The translations under genes were made by a program, and so were the position numbers. A stretch of DNA of 64,000 nucleotides from Areca catechu (Eukaryota > Streptophyta > Magnoliopsida > Arecales > Arecaceae), in the NCBI GenBank assembly GCA_021397845.1, contig CM038044.1, forward strand, positions 103,910,942-103,974,941. Direction: 5' to 3'. The first letter of the stretch is position 1, and each line of letters begins with the position of its first letter. This document shows positions 1 through 11,049 of this stretch, piece after piece. Below the pieces are notes generated by a model. That model did not search any database and was not told the DNA's origin. It was given only the letters and a program-made list of their open reading frames with translations.

Positions 1-1154
1 TTTCCAAGAAAAATTAGGATGGTTTCTCCAACACGGGTTATAAGTATTTGAAAATGGGTCATTACCTGGCTTGGAGCAACCTTGAGCAGCTTGGACTTGT
101 TCTTGGATGAAAGGTGGTAACTGTGCAACCGTAGGACATTCATTCATGTGATGGGCTGGGCTAGCACAGATTGAACAAATCTCCTGATGATTAGAGGGTG
201 ATGGGTATTGTGATGGGTGTGATGGGTATTGTGCAGGAGATTGAGATTGTTGACTGAGGGCTAGGACTTGGTCCAACTTTTGAGAAAGGAGGTCGACTGT
301 ATCTAATCTTTGGGATATTAGGTTCTAGTCGACATTGGAATTTGAATGTGTAATTTCATAAATCCCTGCCCGCTTTTGGTGAGGAATCGATCTTTCATAT
401 GAAGTCAAAGAAGCATGGTTGATCGAATTTTCACTTAGGATTTCAAACAAGGTATAGGCCATATCCTCACTTCTACTCATGAATGCACCTCCACAAGATG
501 CATCCACCATCTGTCTATACTGGTCTCCTAATCCCTCATAAAAAGCTTGGACAATTTGCCACTTAGACAGACCATGATGTGGGCATTTTCTAAGGAGTTC
601 CTTAAGTCTCTCCCATGATTCATGAATTTGTTCACCAGGAAGCTGAGCAAATCCAGTGATGGCTCGCCTCATGGTGTTGGTTCGACCTATAGGATAGAAT
701 TTCTTAAGGAACTCGTGCTGCATTTCAGCCCAAGTTCGAATTGGTTTCCCTATTGTGCCAAGCCAGTACTTGGCCTTATCCTTAAGTGAGAAGGGGAACA
801 AGGTTAGCCTAAGGGCATCATCAGTAAAATCTTGGATCTTCACCGTAGAACAGATTTCTAGAAATTCATCTAGATGCTTATAAGGATCTTCGTTGGTATT
901 CCCATAAAAGGAAGGGAGCATCTGGATTGTGGCAGACTTGATCTCATAATGTCTAGCAGGTATTTCAGGTAAATGGATACAAGTGATGGGTTGTAGGTGG
1001 AAGGAATAAAGTATTCCTTCATCTGTCTAGGTGGTTCTTCTGGGTTTCCAGCCATTTGATTTTTTAGTGTACTATGGATCAGCCGTTCAATTTCAGGGTT
1101 GAAGTCAACTAGGTCTGGAAATAGAGATCTTCTACTGTGCATGAAACAGTGCAA
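1..1154 (-). pseudogene. gag: Athila-type gag (capsid and zinc-knuckle part), broken
   Basis: Gag forms the virus-like particle that packages element RNA. The N-terminal part is at about 978-1154. The capsid core, with conserved runs such as LFPFSL, AKYWL, ESWERLKELLRKCPHHG and a GGAFM stretch, lies at 325-921. A CX2C...H...C zinc knuckle (CSIC...HHMNEC) lies near 150-190. A YNPCWRNHPNFSW motif, close to the usual Athila gag signature, is near 10-45. Two breaks are visible: a frame change around 970-980, between the N-terminal part and the capsid core, and an in-frame stop at 325-327 after the capsid core. The gene continues past the left edge. Family assignment is confident; coding capacity is lost. 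Confidence 0.85.
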
Positions 1155-2090
1155 CCCAAAAATATGAGAAATTTTTTTTTTATTTTATATATATATATAT
1201 TATATATTTTTTTTTTTGTTATTTTCAAACACTTATCAAACAGATTTCTATCCTAGGCTCCCTAATTCTAGACAGCTCCTAACTTCCAAGACCTCCTTGG
1301 AGCCCTCCAAGTCAAAGACCAATTAGCTAACTGGCCAGGTAAGGGTACGGTCGGTGGAGTTTCCCTCTTTGCTTGCCTTAGACACCAACTGAAAGTTGGC
1401 CAGGTAAGCGGATCCAACCACCTTCCTTCGGGACGTAATCCATGAACCCCTTTCCTAGACACCAGTCAACCAACTAATCTTGACCCGGTCCAACTCTTCC
1501 GGGTGCCCTGTCCTATTGAGCTCGAGTTCCTTAGGGCTGACGTCTAGTTAATTTTATTTAGAAGGCTTAGGTATGCAAAATGAGGGATGATGGTTTGTGG
1601 GCTAAGGAAGGGTATTGAACTCCCCACCTTATCTTGTTTATGGATAAGTGCCCTTAAGATGATTATGAGATTATGAAATGCAATAAGATGTCCAAAATAA
1701 AAGTTATAAACACACAAAATTAAATTAAAGCTATATATATTTTTTTAATTTTGTGATTAAGTTTCTAATCCTAATAAATTATGAAATGTCTGGGCAATTT
1801 TTTTGGATTTTGCAGAAAAGATAAATTTACCTAAATGAATCTAAAAATGAAAAACAAAAAAATTTTTTGTTTGAAATTTGAAATTTGAATTTTTTTTTTT
1901 TGGAGATAAGAAAAGAAACTAAAAAGGAAAATAATTAATATGTAAAAGAGGAAAGAAAGTTTACTGATTGGGAGACTTCCTTCCTCTTCTGCTTTTCTCC
2001 CCCCCTTTTTTTTTTAATCTGCAAGAAAAAGAAAAGTTAGCATGGTATAAAAAAAATCAAAAAGATCAAAAACTATTATTTTAATGCCTT
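1155..2090 (-). other. 5' leader of element G, non-coding
   Basis: This stretch lies between PBS and gag. It contains poly-T/poly-A runs and a short TA repeat near 1187-1208, and no credible reading frame. Parts of it (about 1375-1463 and 1541-1660) resemble the leader of element F near 48215-48510, although F belongs to another lineage. Confidence 0.6.
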
Positions 2091-2107
2091 CCCCGGCAAC
2101 GGTGCCA
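2091..2107 (-). other. Primer binding site of G, tRNA-Asp type
   Basis: On the minus strand this reads TGGCACCGTTGCCGGGG. It is complementary to the 3' end of plant tRNA-Asp apart from one or so positions. It lies six bases from the inner end of the LTR, as expected for minus-strand DNA priming. Athila elements typically use this primer. Confidence 0.85.
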
Positions 2108-2717
2108 AAAACTTGGTAGGTCCGCGGGGTTGTCGTTAAAACACCGTGGCTATCAGTTTAAAATCTGACTTCTTAAAATATTTAAAAATGCGTAGCAAGA
2201 GGAGTCGGGTCGAATCCACAGAGAAGGCAGTGTTTAGGATTTGAAATCTTTTTGATCTTGTAAAAAAAATATTTGAAGTCAAAAAATATAAAAAAAATTA
2301 AAATTGCAGGAAAAGTAAACTTGGCACTAGGATCTATTATTTAGATCCTAGCATCTACTTGCAGACAAGATGAAAGACAGGAGTTAAAAAGAGATATTGC
2401 ATTGATTGAAATTTAATGTCTAGATACAATGCAAAAAAAATAAATTAATAAAACAAGTAACAAAGATAAGAACAGATCGGCGCAGCCTCGTTGGGAAGAT
2501 AGCTCCTTCCTTCGTACTCCATGGAGCGAACTGGGCTTCCTCTGCGTCTTCTTCTTCGGATCTTGATCTCAGAGAGAGAAGGCTGGAAGATGGTGTAGGG
2601 ACACGCTCTCCTTTGAGAAACCTCACTCCCAAAAGCCAACCCGTAACCCAAGCAATGCCCTTTACCCTGTACCTTGTCTTTTCTCTGGGATCCCTCTGTC
2701 TTGTGCATTGGGGTTCA

Positions 2718-2724
2718 TTTTATA
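2718..2724 (-). promoter_or_regulatory. Possible TATA box of the G LTR
   Basis: The minus strand reads AATTATAAAATG, with TATAAAA at these positions. It sits inside the 5' LTR about 600 bases before its inner end, a plausible place for the LTR promoter. No other support was seen. Confidence 0.35.
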
Positions 2725-2814
2725 ATTGACCGAAGAGGGGAGCTCGTTGCACACTAGCGATGTGGGACAAAAAAAAATTACCGTGACCGCCATTGCTGCT
2801 CCATTGATTACGCC

Positions 2815-3335
2815 GTGAAGCTCGTGGAGAACGCCCAGCATCCGTCAGCCCGTGGAGAATGCCCAGATCATGCCGTGACGACCGCTTGGCAACGCCCGTG
2901 GAGAAGCTCGGCTCGCGGACTGCTCATGCCCATGGACTGCGCTCCGGCAACGTGGAGAACATTCGTGCCCGTGGAGCTCGCCCGTGGACTGCCTGTGGAG
3001 AACATGGAGAAGCTTGGCCGTGCGCGTGGAGCCACCGTGGAGAACGCCCGTGGACGTGCGCGTGGAGGAGCTCGGCAACGCGCGTGGAGCTCGGCAACGT
3101 CCTGCAGCCCGTGGAGTGGTGCCCGTGGACTGCGCCACTGTAGAGGGCGTGGCCATGGGGAACGCCATTGTGGACGTGCATGGCCATGGAGAACGCCACC
3201 GTGGAGGGCGTGCGTGGCCGTGGAGAACGCCACCGTGGAGGGCGTGGGCTGCGCGTGGAGGAGCTTGGCTACGCATGGAGGAGCTCGGCAACACGTGGAG
3301 GAGCTTGGCCTTGGAGAACGTGGGCTTCCTCCTCT
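2815..3335. repeat. GC-rich GTGGAG-based internal repeat within the G LTR
   Basis: The motif GTGGAG(A/G)ACGCC recurs many times. Between about 3150 and 3250, a unit of roughly 34-36 bases (GGCC.TGGAGAACGCCACCGTGGAGGGCGT) appears about three times. Open frames occur on both strands here (for example 2815-3600 plus and 2868-3458 minus). They follow from base composition and repetition and show no known domain, so I do not call a gene. Confidence 0.7.
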
Positions 3336-3943
3336 TGTTTGCCACCGAAAAACACCGCCACTGGCCGTCAAAGCACCGCCGGAGCTTCTCCTCCGGCCAG
3401 GGACACCGCCGGCGTGCTTCCCTGCGAATTTCGGTGCCTCTGGAGGGCTATGGTCCACGACCTATTCCGTGGACCGGCAGCCATGGCTGCCGATGAACCA
3501 AACAACAATTTGTAAACCCAGCAGCCGGTCCATGGTGGACCGGCTGCTCCAAAAAGCGTGCAGCATCAAAATATGTGCAAAAATCTTAGAAAATTCATAA
3601 CTTCTTCATTTCAAACCTGATTTAAGTACTGTTTGCATCGTTGGATTCCATAAATCAAGCTCTACCTATTGGTGGGTTTCAAACTTATTAATTTTACCGA
3701 TTCTATGATCATTAATTATAAATATTGAATATTTTATAATCATTTAAATGGGTGTGTGGTGCTTTGACTTGAAATATATTTTTCATGAACGTACTCTAAT
3801 TTCACACTTTTCAAAGATATTTTTAAAATAATTAGTTTTGCAAGAAAGTCCAAATTAATTATGAAATTAGGTTATTAAAAGAATGTTAGCACCAATAATT
3901 AACTAAAATACTTAAAATAATCGTGTAAATCCATGATTTATCA

Positions 3944-4754
3944 CTTATCCCAATCCAAGTACATTGACTTAGTGTTGAAGAGATTCAACATGGAGGAAAG
4001 TAAGAAAAGTTACTTGCCCATGAGTTAAGGCATATATCTCTCCAAGAAGATGGACACTAATACACCAAAAGAAAGAGAGAGAATGAGTTTGATTCCTTAT
4101 GCTTCGATTGTAGGATCAATTATGTTTGCCATGTTATGTACCAGGTCTGATGTTGCTTATGCCTTGAGCATAGTAAGTAGATTCCAGACTGATCCAGGGG
4201 AGGATCATTGGAAAGCTATGAAAAATATTCTTAAGTACCTGAGAAGGTCTAAAGATATTTTTCTAATATATGGTGGATCAGAGTTAAAACTAGAAGGGTA
4301 TAGAGATTCTAGTTTTCAATCAGATCCAGCTGATAGCAAATCCATATTGGTGTATGTCTTCACCTTATATGGTGATGCAGTGAGTTGGAAGAGTACAAAA
4401 TTGTAAACTATAGCTGACTCAGTCATTGAGATAGAGTACATAGCTACAAGTGAAGCCGTAAAAGAAGTTGTGTGGATGAAGAAATTTATCATGGAATTGG
4501 GCATGGTTCCTATTGTACAACAACCGATGCCACTTTATTGTGATAGCACTGGAGCTATTATGCTACATAAGCAACCTAGGTCTCATTATACGTCCAAGCA
4601 CATCATAAGATGCTTCCATCTCATTCAAAGACAAGATATTATCATCGAATGAGTAGATACAAATAATATAGCAAACCAATTCACTAAAGCACTACCACAG
4701 CAGCAGTTTGATCGCCACTTAGATTGTATGGGTATAAAATATAAAGGCAATTAG
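3944..4754 (+). pseudogene. pol: Copia pol C-terminus: end of RT and RNase H
   Basis: The translation follows the end of copia polyproteins. It has LKRFNM near 3966, then YASIVGSIMFAM, TRSDVAYALSIVSRF, HWKAMKNILKYLRRSK, an LEGYRDSS run in RNase H, an EYIATSEAVKEVVWMKKF block, and the end block with KHI...F and NNIANQFTKALP. RNase H degrades the RNA strand during reverse transcription. The frame enters directly from the G junction at 3944 and carries three in-frame stops: TAA at about 4026, TAA at 4404-4406 and TGA at 4650-4652. The natural end is TAG at 4752-4754. The fragment is inactive and lacks everything upstream. Confidence 0.85.
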
Positions 4755-4763
4755 CTTTAGTGC

Positions 4764-4774
4764 AAGTGGCAGAT
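4764..4774 (+). other. Polypurine tract of element A
   Basis: AAGTGGCAGAT lies directly before the 3' LTR and resembles the usual copia tract (AAGTGGGAGAT). It is the plus-strand primer for reverse transcription. Confidence 0.6.
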
Positions 4775-6617
4775 TGAAAGAATGGTGCACTAAAAGTTAA
4801 TATTTATATGGACATTTTTATGATCTTCCAGCTCATATATAATATTATTTATTAATAAAAGGTATTTGATTCATCATACTGCTGCATCTTATCAAGATTA
4901 TGATGAACCCCATAGATTAGGACAATGAAATTAGGGTTATGATGGAGATCATAATGGTGAGACCTAAGTTCCTATAAATCCTAATCTAAAATGTTCCTAG
5001 TCGTTGGATCATCGATTTGGGGATCGATGAATCTAGAAAGAGTAGCACATCTTATGTATGCTCGATGGAGAGGGTGGTTGGTCTTACAGTCTCGTGTGTA
5101 AAGATACTAATATAAGAATGTGGGTGCTCATTAGGCTATGAGTTCACTGAACTAATTCGATAAGAGAACATCAAATGGATGTCTTACTTGTCAAAAGAAT
5201 GTTTTCTTAGTAGGAGTTGTGCATGTGATCCTTAGACATGAGACTACCATAGTATCTTGTGCACATGAACCCATATTTTAATGCATACTCATTCATGATA
5301 ATTAAGTCATGTACGGGGTACTTTTAGATATGGTGGATTGTGTATGAAAGTAATGAGTAGGTCAACAAGGAATCGATCACTTCTAGTAAGGAAAGGAATT
5401 ATCTCGTGTGATCTCTTCGAATGATGACTCAGGAAGTCTTTGATCAAAGCATGATGAGATTAGATAGGGTTTCTAATCTTTCATCGATCGAGTCTTCATT
5501 TTCGAATTGAGATTCGAAAGGATTAAGTGCTAAGGTTTGACATTTATCCATGCCCATTACTTATTCGGGATAAAGGGAGATCAAAGAATTGAATTGCATA
5601 GTAACTTTTCACTGAAGGATATTTTGATAATTTCTATCAAAATTCTTATCTTTCGGGTAGGCATGATATGTTCCTAGATGTTGATCATGTCTTGTGGATT
5701 TTTATGAATCAAATGGATTGGATTCATGAGTCAATTTGGAAGCTAGTTTGAATTGGAAACTTAGGTCAACTCAATTTGACATAATTAGGTCAATCGGATT
5801 CGATTGGATCGAATTGGCTTGAGCCTAGACCTACAGCTAGCTAGATATGGAATCCAAAGGATCATACATATTAAAAAATTATCCAAGAAAGTCAATTATA
5901 TTTTTATTAGGATCGTTGGATCTTAATTGGCTAGCTAATTGTCATACTAGCATATGTTGGCTAGCCCAACTCTTAGCCCAATTGGATTGGATCAGTTAGC
6001 TTGAGATTTGGACTAACTAATTTAAGTAGAACTTAGATTGGGTTAAGTCCTAAGTAGGGCAACCTTAATCAATATTTATCTAGATTTTATTGGGCTTTAT
6101 CCTTTATTTATGGTAGAGTCCAAGGTGGAAAGGACACTTGGCGCCAAGTTTGGCATGCGCTAAGAATGAAGGGTTGCAGAAGAACCAAGATTCCTTCTGC
6201 TTCTAAATAACCTTTTCCATATAAACTCTAAGCCCCTCTCCCTTATCTCCATGCCTAAATGGATGGGCTTTGACCGGTTAAAAGGTGGCAATTGGCATGA
6301 GAAATATTGAATGCATAATGAAGGGTTGCATCTCTTCATCATATGGCGCTGATTTTAAAATCCAGAGCCCTTCTGTTAAAGGCATCTGGTTTCTCCGATG
6401 TATCCCTTCGGAGCCCATGCCCTTTGGCCAATATCTGACTAGTAATATGCCACATGGTAGGTTGAGAAATAGGCTGAAAAAATAAAGAGATATTTATATA
6501 TATCTTGGTGCATGAAAGGACATTTCATGATAAGTCCTCTCACCCAAAAGACACCTTCTACTTGAAGGGTATTATCAAGGGGCTGAGAAAGAGACTTATT
6601 GGCACCTCATCCCTCTC

Positions 6618-6625
6618 TATAAATA
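6618..6625 (+). promoter_or_regulatory. TATA box of the A LTR
   Basis: TATAAATA follows CTCTC and precedes a GC-containing stretch, about 530 bases before the LTR end. It is the best promoter candidate of element A. Confidence 0.6.
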
Positions 6626-6710
6626 GGCATCGGTAATTTGATGCCAAGCATTCAATTCTGATCCGAAGAAATCAACTTACTATTTTCTCTTCCTTCTTAA
6701 GATAAGGCTT

Positions 6711-6770
6711 CTTTTAAGACAAGATTTATCCTTTTAAGACAAGGCTTGTCATTTTAAGACAAGGCCCTAG
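6711..6770 (+). repeat. Three 20-bp direct repeats in the A LTR
   Basis: Units start at 6711, 6731 and 6751, each reading (C/A)TTTTAAGACAAG with a variable tail. They lie about 90 bases downstream of the TATA box, so they would be in the transcribed leader. Confidence 0.8.
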
Positions 6771-7151
6771 GAAGAAAATTAGAAGGGATATTCAGATTCT
6801 GAGAGAGGATTTAGAGAGATCTCTGAGTACCCTTCAGAAGGGTAGGGGTTCCAGCAAAGGAAAAAAGTTCAAAAGGCTACTGGAAGAGTCCTAGTCAAAT
6901 AAGCAAGCTTGGTAGGAGTGCTTCCTTAGTCCAGTTCCTATATGGATCATCAATGAAGGGTATACACTTATGTGCCTTGTAGAAATTAAGGAGTATAGCA
7001 TTCCAGGTATTCTTCTATAATCTTAAAATTTTTGATTTATTAGTTGTCATGGTCAAGTGGTCCTAAGGTTTAGAGTTCCGGTTGGTCAGGGTTTCAATAA
7101 TGAAATTTTTGAAACCTGGTCTTCCGCTATGCCCCGCCCAGAACCCAACAA

Positions 7152-7960
7152 GTTCTATGGTCACTTGAAATACAAATAATAGATAAATTCTTTGTATCTA
7201 AGACATTTTGATGAAACTTTGAAAATACAGAAAACACTTCATCTTTTTATGTCAAAATAAAATCCAAGTGAATAAAAAAATCATTAAAAATTACAAATCC
7301 ATATTTTTAATCTCCTAGGCTCGTGGTTCTAATAGATCCAAATAAGTCCATATAAATCAATTTTGAGGGCCTAAAAGTTGAAATAAGATTTTTCAATTTA
7401 AAAAAACTTCTAGTTTATTTTTTAAGTTGACAAGCATAATAAATTCTATTATTTTCAAATTTCAATTTTGATAAGCCTTTTATAAGATCCCATTTAATGA
7501 ATTTTGAAATCAAATCCATACTAGCATATCCTGATCTATCATGCTATAATCAACTAATATCATATGAATTTGGTTATCATTGTAACTAGATATTGATGAC
7601 TCATCATGGAAAGATTATCAAGATCAACTATGTAGATGCTGCTATGTCTATATTTAATAAATGAAATGCCATCATTATGAGGACTAGAGATAATATACAT
7701 AGATGATTCAACAACTACTTTGAGATCTTTATCATAAACTTGACTAATACTAACCATGTTATATTTTAAACCATCAACTAATAAAATATTTTTCATATAA
7801 GTAGAGGGAATTATGCTTATATTACCCATTCCAATTATATGCCCTTTACCATTATCACCAAAGGTTATTATTCTTCTTTTCTTAGCTTCAAAGATGACAA
7901 TTTGAGATTTATCACCCGTCAGATGCCTTAACTAACTACTATCAAGCTACCATCTTCTTT
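7152..7960 (-). pseudogene. pol: Copia B protease and N-terminal integrase, truncated by insertion of A
   Basis: The aspartic protease region, about 7960-7880, has an LDSS core followed by RHLTGDKS. The block after it (FGDNGKGHIIG, NISIIPS, ILLVDGLKYNMVSISQ, at 7560-7860) is the copia segment between protease and integrase. Further down are GAG-pre-integrase-like and early integrase signals (KLIYMDLFG near 7350), then a run resembling the SDHG motif that surrounds the second catalytic Asp of integrase. The frame is lost exactly there, at 7152. Several stops and frameshifts are present. The order of motifs leaves little doubt about identity. Confidence 0.8.
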
Positions 7961-8469
7961 TCTTTTCTCAAGCTATAAGACATATATACAAACAAAGATT
8001 AAGTTATAATTTTAGGTATCCAAGATTTCTTCTGATTTTTTGGATTAGTCATAAAGTCACACCTTAATCTGATTAGACATTAATTTTCTAAAATCACAAT
8101 ACTGGCCTTATATCTAAGTTTTTCGCATAAAAAATAAGTGATATTTGAAGAAGAATTGGATGACAATTCATGAAGAAACTTTTCAAAAATTTCCATTTCC
8201 TAAGAAGGTTAAAACCAAGATAGACTTTCCTACAAATAACTCTTTGATTATTTAAAATCATATGACATTTTTTAGAGCTGAGAGTGAATTCATCTACAAT
8301 AGTTTTAAGTTTATCAACTCTTTCTTTAGCGATTGATTTCCAAAAAGCAATGATTCTTAATCTTTCATAAACATTTTTTTCTTTGATTAATTCTTGATTA
8401 GTTTTTTTTAACTCTTTATTTTTCAGATCAAGCTTCTTTAATTCATCTAACAAATCAAAGAAAGCATCT

Positions 8470-9470
8470 TAAATCTTATCAAAAGTATAATCAAATTTGA
8501 TTTCAATTATTATCTCCTTCTCATGTGCCATAAGGTATAGGTTTGATACTTCTTAAGGCTCCTCATAGAGCTAAAGTCCACAGTCACTCCAAGTTGTCAC
8601 TATTGCTTTCTTCTTGAGTTTCTTAAAGGATTTCTTAAGGAGATGGCATTTTGTCTTAAAATGCCTTGATTTCTTATATTAATAGCAAACGGATTATTCT
8701 TTGTCCTTCTCCTTGCTAAGTTTTCCCTTCATAAATATTTTTTTCTTAAAATCTTGTTTCTTTTCTTCATGAATTTTTTGAATCTTTGAATAATTAATGT
8801 CATATGTTTATCATTATCTCCTTCTTATTCTTCATTATCTTCTTTTTGTTTAGTATGAACTTGAAAGCTATAGTCTTCTTTTTCTTCTATCTCCTCCTCA
8901 TTGCTTTGCTTCATGGTCAACTCATGAGTTATAAGTGCGCCAAGAAACACTTTTCTTATAAGTGTGCCTAAAAGGTCTTTCGAGAATCATACATTGAGGT
9001 CAGTAGCTTCTTGTATGATGGTGATTTTTGCCTTCCATACTCTTAATATAATTTGTGATCTAAGAATTTTGCGAACAAGCTCGCTGTTAGTATAATTTTT
9101 TTCTAAACTCTTAAAATCTTTTATAATATCAATAAATCTAGTAAGTATTTCAATAGTAGTTCCATTTTGTTCTATCTTGAAATAACTCATACTTTTGAAT
9201 GAGCATATTTATTTGGATTCTTTAACTTGGTTGGTATTCTCATTGATAATCTCTAATCTATCCTAAATTTCTTTTATTAAAGTATACATAAAAATTCTAT
9301 CAAACTCATTTATATCAAGAGAACAATATAAAATATTCATAGTCTTAGTATTGAACTGGACAAGATTCTTGTCTAAGTCCCAATCCTTTTCAAATTCAAG
9401 AGTGACAATGACATCTAAATGATAGTAGGTGTATGTAGACCATTGATTATGATGTTCTAAAAGTCATAAT
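8470..9470 (-). pseudogene. gag: Copia B gag (UBN2-type) with zinc-knuckle remnant
   Basis: Conserved blocks of this plant copia gag family are visible in order on the minus strand: a NTKTMNILYCSLD-like helix near 9340, NTNQVKESK near 9220, the block at 8987-9190 with TRFIDIIKDFKSL, ELVRKILRS and IQEATDL, a LITHEL stretch near 8930, and a CY..KK..HFKTKC zinc-knuckle remnant near 8690 whose second cysteine is unclear. A lysine-rich coiled segment (8094-8453) follows. Frames change several times and stops are frequent, so the gene is dead. Confidence 0.75.
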
Positions 9471-9624
9471 TAAGTGCTTAAATGAAAATATACGTGCATA
9501 CTTTTCAATAGATATAATTTGTGCCATCAAATAGTAGGGATTGGTTGAAAGATTGCCTTTTAGTAAAAGATAATCTCATTTAGGCTATCATCCTATCATT
9601 AACTCTTAATCATTAGATCGAAAG

Positions 9625-9653
9625 GGAGCGGAGTACTAAGACTCTTGATATTA
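9625..9653 (-). other. Degenerate PBS of element B (initiator-Met type)
   Basis: The minus strand reads AATATCAAGAGTCTTAGT, resembling the GGTATCAGAGC primer site complementary to plant initiator tRNA-Met with several changes. It lies just inside the LTR. Confidence 0.45.
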
Positions 9654-9654
9654 C

Positions 9655-10579
9655 TTTTTATATAGATTGACAATCCAAGAGAGGAGTGAATTGAGTTTCT
9701 CAAAATTTAAAATAAGTATCTGCTCAATCAAAGTATACTAAGTGAGTATGCAATGAAAAAAGTGAATCAAACAAATAAATATGCAAAAGTAAATGAAAGC
9801 AAGATGGAAGACAATAAGGGCACATGCAAACACACATATTTTTTATATTGATTTATTGCCAAACTTAGCACCTATATCCACTTTTTGAGAATTTTTTCAA
9901 AATTTTATTATAATCTCTCAAAAATTATAGTAGGAATATTATTTTACTCAAGCTTACAATCAAATCCAGTTGATTTTATCTATGAAAATCAACCAAAATC
10001 ACTTCCCAAGTCACTCTTAGGTTTGTTCAAAAGATACAATCTAATTTAAAGCTTAGATAGATCTTTTCCTTAAGTTTTAATCCCAATTGAAACTTGTTAT
10101 GATAAAAATTTAGAGAAAGTTAAAAATTTCAAGAAAAATCTTCTAAAGAGAAAATAAAAGAAGTTGCTGAAGCTCAAGTGAATGCCACCAAAGAGGCTTG
10201 ATATTTAATGTACTTTTCATCTTCTTTGAACCCTTTAAAAATTTAAGAGTATGATGGTTGGAAAGTAATTAATTATACTCTCTTGAATGAACACTTATAT
10301 ACTCAGATTTTCTCTATGCTTTCCTTCTTTTTTACCTTTTTTAATGTATTTGGAGTGCATTTAAGGCTCTTAAAAGGTCCAAAAATAGGTTTTTACTTGT
10401 TAGAAGGCAGAAATTAGTCATCAAAAATGTTTTGCATATTTTTACAACTTCTACAGAACTAGCCATTTCAAGCATAGTGGTTTCGACTTGAATCAACTTA
10501 GAATCGACTCAAAGTTGATTGGAGATTGACTCGGGCTAACTTGGAGTTGGGTTGGAAATAGATTGATTTTGGCATCTTT
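9655..10579 (-). repeat. 5' LTR of B, inner part
   Basis: This is the downstream part of the B LTR on the minus strand, between the PBS and the insertion of H. It holds sequences common near the end of such LTRs (a CACTCCTCTCTTGGATTG stretch near 9675). The inner boundary is approximate, about 9655-9668. Bases 10575-10579 (TCTTT) are the left TSD of H. Confidence 0.6.
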
Positions 10580-11049
10580 TGTTAGAGAAAATCTACTCCA
10601 CGAAATGCCCGGGATCCTCCTTGATGCTACAATGGTGGAAAGAGAACAATTACTAGGAAAGAGATGGGGCGTGACATCCGCTCCCATCGTGGAGACGAGC
10701 CCCCATGGGGCTGCACGCACGAGAGAACCAAGGAGAAGATGAACTAGGGTTTTTGGAGGAGAAAAGGGATCTCATCTTTTCATCTCATTTCCCGACATTT
10801 CCGTTGTTCTTTATATACAAAATAGACTAACCCTAGGTCACAACCGACCTAGTCCTAAAAAAACTCCCTTCCTTTGAGTCACAAGAGAAAACTCAAACCT
10901 GAGCCCATATATATCCATGTCTTACTAGTTCTCTCTACCATGGATCAAGACCCTGACCCAACATGACTTAGAACCCTGGAAACTTATAAACCTATTTCCA
11001 TACCTATGTTACTCCAAATAAGACTTGGAGCACCACATTAGCCCCAACA
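10580..11049 (-). repeat. 3' LTR of H (470 bp)
   Basis: It runs TGTTAG...CCAACA on the plus strand and matches 13553-14024 over its full length with scattered substitutions and a few single-base indels. A TATATAAAG on the minus strand near 10809-10817 corresponds to the promoter of the other LTR. Confidence 0.9.

Larger units (their letters stand above)
1..3943 (-). mobile_element. Element G: Athila-like Ty3/gypsy retrotransposon, 5' part (LTR, PBS, leader, gag)
   Basis: The element reads right to left: 5' LTR at 2114-3943, a primer site matching the 3' end of plant tRNA-Asp at 2091-2107, an AT-rich leader, and gag running off the left edge of the window. The rest of the element, including pol and the 3' LTR, lies outside. 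The gag sequence and the tRNA-Asp primer both point to the Athila branch of non-chromodomain gypsy elements. Its right end abuts a copia pol reading frame exactly at 3944, so G inserted into element A. The matching TSD would be on the unseen left side. Confidence 0.85.
2114..3943 (-). repeat. 5' LTR of element G (1830 bp)
   Basis: The minus-strand LTR starts TGATAAATC at 3943 and ends CCTACCA at 2114, giving the TG...CA ends. The inner end is fixed by the PBS six bases away. The outer end is fixed because a copia pol reading frame starts directly at 3944. A segment at 2815-3335 is GC-rich and repetitive, while the remainder is AT-rich. The second LTR is outside the window, so the boundary was not confirmed by LTR comparison. 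Confidence 0.8.
3944..7151 (+). mobile_element. Element A: Ty1/copia retrotransposon, 3' part (pol end and 3' LTR)
   Basis: This part consists of the end of a copia pol reading frame (3944-4754), a polypurine tract, and a long LTR (4775-7151). The upstream part of the element lies left of the inserted element G, outside the window. The right end interrupts the integrase frame of copia element B at 7151/7152, which marks A as an insertion into B. Confidence 0.75.
4775..7151 (+). repeat. 3' LTR of element A (about 2.4 kb)
   Basis: The start (TGAAAGAATGG) directly follows the polypurine tract. The end (CCCAACA at 7151) is placed where the copia B integrase frame resumes. A TATA box and a 20-bp triple repeat lie 400-550 bases from the end, which fits an LTR promoter and R region. 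A single LTR is visible, so the exact start could be a few bases off. Confidence 0.6.

Noticed and set aside
2815..3600. 261-residue plus-strand open frame
   Set aside because: It lies within the GTGGAG repeat of the G LTR and opposes the direction of the element; composition explains the lack of stops.
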